Under the pieces are notes generated by a model that made no database searches, was not told where the DNA came from, and saw only the letters and a program-made list of their open reading frames with translations. From the NCBI GenBank assembly GCA_014860175.1, contig JACZKF010000632.1:1-8344 (forward strand): a stretch of 8,344 nucleotides of DNA. The letters run 5' to 3'. The stretch is from Desulfuromonadales bacterium. GTDB taxonomy: Bacteria; Desulfobacterota; Desulfuromonadia; Desulfuromonadales; JACZKF01. The position numbers and the translations under genes are program-made. Within the stretch, counting starts at the first letter, position 1. Each line of letters opens with the position of its first letter. Below, in pieces: positions 1-5,990 of this stretch.

Positions 1-353
1 ACGACGCCAATGTGTTCGAGGCCGGGGTGGAGAAGATGCGCACTGCGCGCTTCTCCGGCTACCTGGTCGGGACCTTCCGCGACGACGACGACGGCCAGGA
101 TCTCAAAGGGGTGAAGGTGCGAGCCGCCTACCTCTTCGGCCAGAGCCTGGAGGCGGGCGTCGGCGCCCACATCGACGTGCTCGAGCGACGCCTCGACGAT
201 GACGACGATGAGACGACCAGCAGCCGGGTGTGGGCCGACGCCACCTACTATCTGAGCAAAACGGTCAATGTCCAGGGGAAAGTAGAGCGAGTCGAAAGTG
301 ACCTCTGGAACGAATACTACCGGGGCCGTGTCCGCCTGAACATCTACTTCTAA
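1..353 (+). CDS. Outer-membrane beta-barrel protein, C-terminal part (5' end outside window)
   Basis: The reading frame is open from base 3 to a TAA at 351-353, giving 116 visible residues. The GTG at 12 is most likely an internal valine, because the frame continues upstream of it and no ribosome binding site is visible. The residues alternate polar and hydrophobic in stretches of 8-12, as in transmembrane beta strands, and are broken by hydrophilic, Asp-rich turns. The chain ends in strand-like RVRLNIYF, with the terminal Phe typical of barrels inserted by the BAM complex. It lies 24 bases before a signal-peptide decaheme cytochrome and upstream of a lipoprotein cytochrome, so a role as the porin sheath of a porin-cytochrome conduit (MtrB/PioB- or OmbB-like in function) is inferred. 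The family cannot be named from this fragment, and any N-terminal CXXC motif would lie outside the window. Barrel call good; conduit role probable. Confidence 0.75.
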   Translation, partial: DANVFEAGVEKMRTARFSGYLVGTFRDDDDGQDLKGVKVRAAYLFGQSLEAGVGAHIDVLERRLDDDDDETTSSRVWADATYYLSKTVNVQGKVERVESDLWNEYYRGRVRLNIYF

Positions 354-363
354 ACGCGACGAT

Positions 364-369
364 AAGGAG
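364..369 (+). promoter_or_regulatory. Ribosome binding site that fixes the decaheme cytochrome start at 378
   Basis: AAGGAG lies 8 bases before the ATG at 378. The in-frame TTG at 372 would have a spacing of only 2 bases, so ATG 378 is the supported start. It also gives a clean signal peptide beginning MKRVLFLF. Confidence 0.8.
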
Positions 370-377
370 CCTTGGAT

Positions 378-1196
378 ATGAAAAGAGTTCTGTTCCTTTT
401 TTCCCTGATGGTCCTGGGCGTCGCTGCGGCGGCGGCGGTGACCTTCGACCACTCTGCCCACCTCGGCTATGTCGACGACGGTGCCTGCGCCAGTTGTCAC
501 CTGGCTGGAGCGAAATCGATCGTCCCCGACAACAAAGTCTGCCTGGACTGCCACGACCAGGACTTCATGAAGGGTGTAAAGATGCCCGGGCTGAAGACCC
601 ACGGTCCGGTCTGGGCCCTCAATCACCGCCCTTACGCCAAGATGAACGACTTCGATTGCGCCGCCTGTCACCAGCAGGTCGACTGCCTCAAGTGCCACGC
701 CTCGCGGCCGGCGGACGAGTTCGGCCAGTGGGGGAACAACATGATCAACGTGCACCGCTCCGATTTTCACATCACCCACCCGCTCGCCGCCCGCACCGAT
801 CAGAAGCTGTGCGCCAGTTGCCACGAGGCGCGCTTCTGTAGCGACTGCCACAACGATTTCCGGCTCGGGCGGGCCAGTGGGCCGTCCCATCAGCGCACCT
901 TCGGCTTGCGCGCGGCGAGCGATTTCCATGGCGGGACCCCCGTCGGCCGCTGCGACGACTGCCACACGGAGACGGTGGCGCCGAATTTCCACGAGTGGAC
1001 GCTGGCGCATGCGCGGGAGGCCCGCAAGAACCTGGCGACCTGCCAGTCGTGCCATCCGGGCGGCGATACCTGTCTTAAGTGCCACACCTCGGGCGGCTTC
1101 AATCCCCATGGCAAGAGCTGGGGAGATCGCGCCGGTCGCCTCCAGGATGCCAGCAAAAGCAAAAGCTGCAAAAAGTGCCACACCAGTATCCGCTGA
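378..1196 (+). CDS. Periplasmic decaheme c-type cytochrome
   Basis: This is a 272-residue exported protein. A signal peptide of about 21 residues (MKR, then a hydrophobic core ending in an Ala run) sends it to the periplasm. Ten CXXCH c-heme sites begin at C37, C55, C94, C103, C145, C154, C192, C222, C232 and C264, and no lipobox is seen. Three close heme pairs have only 4-5 residues between one heme His and the next Cys. Two of these pairs are preceded by WxLxH (W79-H83 and W207-H211), suggesting duplicated di-heme modules. The final heme, CKKCH, sits in a Lys/Ser-rich tail. Ten hemes in 272 residues is dense, and MtrA-type decahemes are somewhat longer (over 300 residues), so MtrA homology is not claimed. 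The position between the barrel and the lipoprotein cytochrome suggests it carries electrons across the periplasm into the barrel. Co-transcription is inferred from the 24-base gap upstream and the 72-base gap downstream. Confidence 0.9.
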   Translation: MKRVLFLFSLMVLGVAAAAAVTFDHSAHLGYVDDGACASCHLAGAKSIVPDNKVCLDCHDQDFMKGVKMPGLKTHGPVWALNHRPYAKMNDFDCAACHQQVDCLKCHASRPADEFGQWGNNMINVHRSDFHITHPLAARTDQKLCASCHEARFCSDCHNDFRLGRASGPSHQRTFGLRAASDFHGGTPVGRCDDCHTETVAPNFHEWTLAHAREARKNLATCQSCHPGGDTCLKCHTSGGFNPHGKSWGDRAGRLQDASKSKSCKKCHTSIR

Positions 1197-1198
1197 CA

Positions 1199-1217
1199 GG
1201 GGGAGGGGATCTCCCCC
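1199..1217 (+). other. Intercistronic hairpin between the two cytochrome genes
   Basis: GGGGGAG (1199-1205) pairs with CTCCCCC (1211-1217) around a 5-base loop, starting 2 bases after the decaheme stop. No T-run follows, so it does not look like an intrinsic terminator. It could protect the 3' end of a processed upstream message or set the relative expression of the two cytochromes. The structure is visible; the function is inferred. Confidence 0.45.
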
Positions 1218-1268
1218 GGCGCAACTGCCACCTCGCACCATGGACACTTTCAAGGAGGCCCTACAGAG

Positions 1269-3074
1269 ATGAAGAACAAAAGATTTTCGATCCTGCTATC
1301 GGTGCTGCTGGCGGCACCACTGGTCCTCACCGGCTGCGGTTCGGACTCGGAGGAGCGCCCGGTCGCCAATGATCGGGTGGAACTGGCCGGCCAGTACACC
1401 GGGCCGGACGCCTGCGCCCTTTGCCACCCGGGGGTTCACCAGGAGTGGGAGAAGAGCTGGCACACCCTGAAAGCCGGCTACGGCCCGGCTTTCGCCGAGC
1501 AGAATGCCGGGCTCAAAAACATCCGCCCCTGGAGCCTGAACGCCGCCCAGAGCGACTGGAACGACGCCATCATCGCCGGCAACCATAATGTCGCCATTCT
1601 GGACAGCGTCGGGGCTGACCCGACCGGCGGTCTGAGCCAGTTCCGGCAGGAGAACACCGGCACCTTCCGCAACACCGACATCATCCTGAGCTCGAAGACC
1701 TACAAGCCGAGCGACGTGTCGATCGTCATCGGCCAGACCCGCAAGCAGCGCTATGCCGTCTACTACGACGGCAGCGCCCAGACGGAAGGGGTTTACCTTG
1801 CCTACTCCCGAAACGGGGGGATCCGCCACGAGATCATGACCGAAGAGACCTGGAACCGCATGGACGGCGCTGCCTTACCCGCGGTGCAGAACAGCGGCAA
1901 TCCGTTCACCGGCGACGTTGTGGACAACGGCACGGGTGAGCGGCTCGTCCGCCAGGGGGGCACCCTCAAGCTGTTCAACTACAGCGGCAACAAGGAGCGG
2001 GCCGGCTACAAGTTCCTCTTCACCGAAGTCTTCCTCTACCCCGGTTCGGGCGGGTACGCGACCGCCTCCTCCGTCAGCAACGTTCCCCGCCTGAGCGGCG
2101 ACAACTACAACGAATGGCGCTCCTGGCAGGAGCGGTGCATCGGCTGCCACACCACCGGCTTCGACTACCAGGCGTGGGATGCGGCCAAAGCCGACTTCAT
2201 GGCTGGCAACCGGGCCGACCTCAAGGACATTTTCGTCGCCGACATCCGCGTCTCCTGCGAAGCCTGCCACGGCCCGGGCGCCCGCCACGCCAGGACCGCT
2301 CAGGCCGAACACATCATCCATCCGGACAAGCTGACCGGCGAGCACCGCCTGATGGTCTGCGAGCAGTGCCATACCCGCACCCAGAAAAACCTGCACGAGC
2401 CGAAGAACGCTAACGACAACCGCGGCTTCATTCTAGGCCATCCGGAGCAGGGGCTGTTCCAGAACGTCATGGAATACACCCGTCCCAACTGGGGTGCCGG
2501 CAACCGCCAGGTGTCGAACGACGGCAAAGGGCGCCGCGACCATCAGCAGAGCATGGACATTCGCCTGAGCGAGTACATTCACCTGGAGGTGGAAAACCGG
2601 CCCTGGTCGAATCATGGAGGCCAGGCCTGCTTCGACTGCCACACCTCGCACAGTGTCGGCAACACCGCCACCCTGGCCGACACCGCCCGGCTCACCACCG
2701 CCAACGACCCGGATGGCCGGTTGCGTCTGCTCGACACCCGGTACAACATGTGCGCCGGCTGCCATGAAGGGAAAACCGACATCCTGGCCGTCTTCAATGC
2801 CACGACCGGGTTGAACAGCACCGCCACCGGCCCCACCTGGACCAACCCGACCCAGAGCTACAGCTCTACCCGCGGGCGCGGCGACAAGAAGCAGCATCTC
2901 TTCTCCACCGTGTTCAACTCCGTCACCGGTAAAAACGAAAGCATGGGGATCCAGGAAAAAGACTATGTCTGGGCGGTGAAGGGGACCGAAGTCAGAGCCA
3001 TCTGGCCTTGGGAGAGAGAGCAGCACGTGGAGAAGGGGTACACCATTCGCTACGGTGCCAAGCCTACCCTCTGA
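1269..3074 (+). CDS. Hexaheme c-type cytochrome, outer-membrane lipoprotein
   Basis: This is a 601-residue protein. A lipoprotein signal ends in the lipobox LTGC (20-23), and the residue after Cys23 is Gly rather than Asp, which fits Lol sorting to the outer membrane. Six CXXCH sites begin at C49, C290, C330, C364, C454 and C495. The first lies in a cytochrome c554-like context (ACALCHPGVHQEW, then SWHTLKAG), and the third is the familiar CEACHGPGARH. A heme-free stretch of about 236 residues separates hemes 1 and 2, and about 100 heme-free residues follow heme 6, so heme density is low for its size. AAGGAGG (1252-1258), 10 bases before ATG 1269, fixes the start. As the last gene of the barrel-decaheme operon and just ahead of a terminator, it is inferred to be the surface-exposed terminal cytochrome that passes electrons to metals, an electrode or another extracellular acceptor. 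An outward-facing orientation and the substrate cannot be read from sequence. It could instead be a reductase of a specific oxyanion. Confidence 0.88.
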   Translation: MKNKRFSILLSVLLAAPLVLTGCGSDSEERPVANDRVELAGQYTGPDACALCHPGVHQEWEKSWHTLKAGYGPAFAEQNAGLKNIRPWSLNAAQSDWNDAIIAGNHNVAILDSVGADPTGGLSQFRQENTGTFRNTDIILSSKTYKPSDVSIVIGQTRKQRYAVYYDGSAQTEGVYLAYSRNGGIRHEIMTEETWNRMDGAALPAVQNSGNPFTGDVVDNGTGERLVRQGGTLKLFNYSGNKERAGYKFLFTEVFLYPGSGGYATASSVSNVPRLSGDNYNEWRSWQERCIGCHTTGFDYQAWDAAKADFMAGNRADLKDIFVADIRVSCEACHGPGARHARTAQAEHIIHPDKLTGEHRLMVCEQCHTRTQKNLHEPKNANDNRGFILGHPEQGLFQNVMEYTRPNWGAGNRQVSNDGKGRRDHQQSMDIRLSEYIHLEVENRPWSNHGGQACFDCHTSHSVGNTATLADTARLTTANDPDGRLRLLDTRYNMCAGCHEGKTDILAVFNATTGLNSTATGPTWTNPTQSYSSTRGRGDKKQHLFSTVFNSVTGKNESMGIQEKDYVWAVKGTEVRAIWPWEREQHVEKGYTIRYGAKPTL

Positions 3075-3113
3075 TCTGACCCGAACCGTCTACCCTGAAT
3101 TTCTTCTCCTCTA

Positions 3114-3140
3114 CCCCGCACCTCGGTGCGGGGTTTTTTT
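3114..3140 (+). terminator. Intrinsic terminator of the cytochrome operon
   Basis: CCCCGCAC (3114-3121) pairs perfectly with GTGCGGGG (3126-3133) across the tetraloop CTCG, followed directly by seven T (3134-3140). It lies 39 bases after the hexaheme stop and should end the plus-strand conduit transcript. Confidence 0.93.
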
Positions 3141-3167
3141 GTCTTTTCGGAGCGCCGACCCGGTGAC

Positions 3168-3195
3168 TGGACAATCCCCGAAAAGGGGTTATTCT
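3168..3195 (+). promoter_or_regulatory. Candidate sigma70 promoter for the PRC-barrel gene, with a palindrome in the spacer
   Basis: TGGACA (3168-3173; 5 of 6 to the -35 consensus) and TATTCT (3190-3195; 4 of 6 to the -10 consensus) are 16 bases apart. They lie after the operon terminator and about 110 bases before the start codon. The spacer holds an inverted repeat, CCCC-GAAAA-GGGG (3176-3188), which could be an operator or a small hairpin. Judged by eye only. Confidence 0.45.
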
Positions 3196-3217
3196 GGGAC
3201 ATGAAACTAGGGAAAAA

Positions 3218-3283
3218 GTGTCGATGTTGCGGAGAGTTCCAGCTCTTCTCAGGTAAAGTCCGGCCAGCGCTCTCCGCTGACAC
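3218..3283 (+). other. Structured 5' leader of the PRC-barrel gene
   Basis: Two nested helices can form. GTGTC (3218-3222) pairs with GACAC (3279-3283), and GCGGAGAG (3229-3236) pairs with CTCTCCGC (3270-3277), enclosing a loop of 33 bases. The structure ends 8 bases before the AAGGAG ribosome binding site at 3292-3297, so folding could affect translation. A fragment in the loop (TCTCAGGTAAA) resembles part of the glycine riboswitch core, but the rest of that motif is absent. It is not assigned to any known riboswitch class. Confidence 0.4.
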
Positions 3284-3306
3284 CATCACGAAAGGAGCTT
3301 TGCATC

Positions 3307-3867
3307 ATGTCAAAAACCGCACTCTTAACACTGTCGGTATTTCTGTTCGGTCTGTTCTCCGTCGGCACAGCCACGGGAGGTGACCTTCGCACCAAGGGGG
3401 TAACCGGCAGCGATCATCACGGCATGGTCCATGGCCAAGTGGGGGTACTGCACTCGGCTGAGGACTTCATCGGTACGGAGGTAAGGGACAGCGCCGGGCA
3501 GGAGATCGGCGAGGTCAAGGATGTGAAGATCGACTTCCAGCGTGGGATCGGGTACGCCGAGATTTCAAGCGAGGAAGCCCTGGCTGTGGACGAAACTTTC
3601 CTGGTGCCGCTGACCGCCCTGACCGCCACCCATGAAGGGGAGTTCGTCACTCTGAATGTCGATCGCAGTCGGATTTCGGCCGCACCGCGGATGGAACCGG
3701 GGATGAGTTCCGATGAATACGGCCGCAACCTCCATGACCATTATGGCCTGAGCTATCCCTGGAGCGATCTGCCGGGGCAGGAACCGATCCGCCCGGAAGA
3801 CAAGCCGGCCGAGAATCTGACCTACCCGGGACCGAGAGGGGAAGGGAGCCAAGTGCCGGCTCGTTAG
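3307..3867 (+). CDS. Exported PRC-barrel domain protein
   Basis: This is a 186-residue protein with an N-terminal signal peptide (hydrophobic core about 5-20, probable cleavage near residue 22-25). It continues with a His-containing linker (DHHGMVHG, 36-43) and a PRC-barrel domain at about 51-125. That domain shows the typical pattern: FIGTEVRDSAGQEIGEVKDV, then a strand giving IGYAEIS, then FLVPLTALT. The last 60 residues are Pro- and Glu-rich and probably disordered. PRC-barrel domains are small beta-barrels known from the photosynthetic reaction-centre H subunit and the ribosome-maturation protein RimM. Exported versions are poorly characterised, so no function is assigned. AAGGAG at 3292-3297, 9 bases before ATG 3307, supports the start. 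It appears to be monocistronic, with its own promoter and leader upstream and a shared terminator downstream. A link to the neighbouring cytochromes would be only by proximity. Confidence 0.85.
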   Translation: MSKTALLTLSVFLFGLFSVGTATGGDLRTKGVTGSDHHGMVHGQVGVLHSAEDFIGTEVRDSAGQEIGEVKDVKIDFQRGIGYAEISSEEALAVDETFLVPLTALTATHEGEFVTLNVDRSRISAAPRMEPGMSSDEYGRNLHDHYGLSYPWSDLPGQEPIRPEDKPAENLTYPGPRGEGSQVPAR

Positions 3868-3899
3868 CAATCTGAGCCAATAGAAAAGGCAAACAAAGG

Positions 3900-3945
3900 C
3901 CAGAAACAAAACAGCCATCCGGGAGGATGGCTGTTTTGTTTCTGG
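3900..3945. terminator. Bidirectional terminator between convergent genes
   Basis: A perfect 21-bp inverted repeat (arms 3900-3920 and 3925-3945, loop GGGA) has an A-rich left arm and a T-rich right arm. In either direction the stem ends in a U-rich stretch. It lies 32 bases after the PRC-barrel stop and 12 bases after the stop of the minus-strand DUF294 gene, so it can serve both transcripts. Confidence 0.85.
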
Positions 3946-3957
3946 ATTCTGAAGTGT

Positions 3958-5868
3958 CTAGAAAGGGGTGCGGGCGAAATGCCGCTTGGTGGCGTCCTGG
4001 AGTTTGCTGACGGCGTTGAACGATTCGCGCAGCAGATCCTGCTCGTTGCGTGAGAGGGCGTACGGATCGAGGAAGTGGGAAGGCGTCTTCCCCTGCTCGG
4101 CCAGGGCAACTTCATGCCGCAGGCGAATGAACGAGAGGGCCTCGAAAGCGGCGCGGATGTGTTCGGCGGTTTCGACGGCAAAGACATTTTGCTGTACCAG
4201 CGCTTTCAGCCGCTCCAGAGTGGTGACGGCCATGATCTCCCGCTCCAGGGCAAACATCCGGATGCAGTCGACGATATAGACCGACCCCCCCTGCTTCAGC
4301 GAAAGCTCCCCTTTGTGCTCCCCTTCTTTCTCCACCAGAAAACGGCCGAGGAGGCCGACCGGCACTTTGTAGCGAAGGTCGAGAGACATCATGTGGTAGA
4401 GGAACCCCTGGAAATCGCGGATCAGGTCGCAAACCACCGTTCGCAGATCGTGAGCCAGGGACGGGTCACCGGCGAGCGGTACGAAATCGAAGAAGATGGA
4501 GGAGTAGCGCACCTTCTGCGGCTCCGGGTCATTCACCCAGTCGCGCAGACGCTCTTCCCAGTCGATCAGCCGCCCTCGCCAGGCCGGGTTGTCGGCCATT
4601 ACCTTGCCGTGGCACAGCGGGTAGCCGACTTGCGCCAGAGCCTGCACCAGGCGCTCGCCAAACCGGGAGAAGAAGGCGTCGACCTCCGCCAGTCGCTCCG
4701 CCGGGAAGTCCTCGAAAATGAAGCCGTGATCCTGATCGGGGCCGAGCAGCATCTCCCGGCGCCCGCCACTTCCCATCAACAGGAAGCAGTAGCGAATATC
4801 GGGCGGCTCCACCCCTTGAGCCCGCAACTCCTCCAGCACCAGGTCGAAAACCCGGCGGATGATGCTGTGATGCAGATAGGAGAGGATCTCCATCACCTCC
4901 GGGGTGCTGCGGGTCTCCGACAGCAGGGTGTGGGCGATGGCCACCAGCTCCCGGCGGCTGTTGAACAGCCCGGCCAGGCTCTTCTCCTCCCGGATGTTGC
5001 CGATCAGCAGCATCGCTTTCTGGCTGCGATAGCGCATCAGGTCGCGCATGGAGACGATCCCCACCAGCTCTCCCCGATCGACCACCGGCAGGTGCTTGAT
5101 CCGCTGCCCGACCATGAACGCCATCGCCTCATACAGGTAGGTCTCGGGTCCGAGGTGGTGCGGGGCGCGGCTCATGATGTCACTGGCGACGAGAGCGGCC
5201 GGGTCCGCGCTCTCGGGGGCCAGGACTTTGGCGATGAGATCTTTTTCGGTGATGATCCCCAGCAGATAGCCATCGTCGGCCACCGGCAGGCAGCCGATTT
5301 TCTTCTCCGTCAGCCGCCGCGCCACCCGGCGCACCGACTCTTCCGGACGGCAGGTTTCCACCGGCGCCGACATGATTTCCGACAACCGTTTCTTGAACGG
5401 GTAGGCCTCCATCTGGGCGATGGCCGTTTGCGAGGAGTCGGCGACGATATCCGAGTAGAGGTGCCGGATGCGGGAGAAGACGATGCGGGTGAAGTACTCG
5501 GCCAGGCGGGGGTGGTCCTTTTCCGCCCGCTTGAGAATGTCCTCGGGAATCAGATAGCACTCGGTCGCCTTGACCGTGCGGGCGCCGCCGGTATACGGCT
5601 CACCGGTGAAGATCGGGGTGCCACCGAAAAAATTCCCCTCCTGCCGAAAATCGACGACCATCTCGCCGCCGTCGGGAGACAGGGCGGTGATCTCCACCAG
5701 CCCTTCCTTGATGACGTAGAGATAACCGGTGGGGGGGTCGTTCTGGCGGAAGATGTAGGTGCAGGGCGGGTACTTTCGCAGCAGGGCGCCGGTGCGGATC
5801 TCCTGGAAGATCTGGTCGGGGAGCTGATTGAACGGTTCGGTGTCCCGAAGGTGCTTGATGAAGCTCAT
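3958..5868 (-). CDS. cNMP-binding-like / CBS-pair / DUF294 nucleotidyltransferase-like regulator
   Basis: This is a 636-residue cytosolic protein with four modules: a cyclic-nucleotide-binding-like beta-roll (about 10-130), two CBS repeats (about 163-215 and 227-282, with IMSAPV and IMSRAP starts), a GlnD-like nucleotidyltransferase domain (about 300-440), and a DUF294 C-terminal putative substrate-binding domain (about 470-630). The transferase motif is intact: GSGGRREM followed by GPDQDHG, with D378 and D380 as the likely metal ligands. The beta-roll looks degenerate. The usual FGE is FFGG (80-83), and the Arg expected before the TVxA strand appears replaced in GGARTVKA, so classical cAMP binding is doubtful. 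A GGGGAG-type site (5873-5878) lies 4 bases before ATG. The gene follows the symporter genes by 122 bases with no clear terminator between, so it is probably in the same operon. It may sense adenine nucleotides and control the transporter or acetate metabolism; this is inference. Confidence 0.88.
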   Translation of the reverse strand: MSFIKHLRDTEPFNQLPDQIFQEIRTGALLRKYPPCTYIFRQNDPPTGYLYVIKEGLVEITALSPDGGEMVVDFRQEGNFFGGTPIFTGEPYTGGARTVKATECYLIPEDILKRAEKDHPRLAEYFTRIVFSRIRHLYSDIVADSSQTAIAQMEAYPFKKRLSEIMSAPVETCRPEESVRRVARRLTEKKIGCLPVADDGYLLGIITEKDLIAKVLAPESADPAALVASDIMSRAPHHLGPETYLYEAMAFMVGQRIKHLPVVDRGELVGIVSMRDLMRYRSQKAMLLIGNIREEKSLAGLFNSRRELVAIAHTLLSETRSTPEVMEILSYLHHSIIRRVFDLVLEELRAQGVEPPDIRYCFLLMGSGGRREMLLGPDQDHGFIFEDFPAERLAEVDAFFSRFGERLVQALAQVGYPLCHGKVMADNPAWRGRLIDWEERLRDWVNDPEPQKVRYSSIFFDFVPLAGDPSLAHDLRTVVCDLIRDFQGFLYHMMSLDLRYKVPVGLLGRFLVEKEGEHKGELSLKQGGSVYIVDCIRMFALEREIMAVTTLERLKALVQQNVFAVETAEHIRAAFEALSFIRLRHEVALAEQGKTPSHFLDPYALSRNEQDLLRESFNAVSKLQDATKRHFARTPF

Positions 5869-5990
5869 CGGTCTCCCCGCAAAGCTTGAGCGAGTCGCAG
5901 CCTGGGGCCTCCCTGACCGGAAGGCTCGAAATATCCCAATAATGTAACATCAAGCCGGGAACCCAGCAAACAAATTAGCGGCGTCGGCGT

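Noticed and set aside
372..377. TTG start at 372 for the decaheme cytochrome
   Set aside because: It lies only 2 bases after the AAGGAG site, whereas ATG 378 has proper spacing.
3237..3269. Glycine riboswitch-like fragment (TCTCAGGTAAA) in the PRC-barrel leader
   Set aside because: The conserved internal part of the glycine aptamer is absent and the downstream gene is not a glycine-metabolism gene, so the match is too partial.
3201..3383. Possible small ORF from ATG 3201 with Cys pairs (KKCRCCGEF) overlapping the PRC-barrel start
   Set aside because: It has no ribosome binding site, begins about at the expected transcription start, and its later part is out of frame inside the PRC-barrel gene with Arg-rich translation.
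4075..5889. Long open frame (about 604 codons) on the plus strand, opposite the DUF294 gene
   Set aside because: Its translation is rich in Arg, His, Gln and Asp with no recognisable domain, and the opposite strand encodes a clear multidomain protein. High GC explains the lack of stops.
5869..5990. AT-rich patch (near 5930-5975) as a separate promoter for the DUF294 gene
   Set aside because: On the minus strand, the possible -35 (TTGATG) has no -10 at a normal distance, so no promoter is called, although a weak one cannot be excluded.
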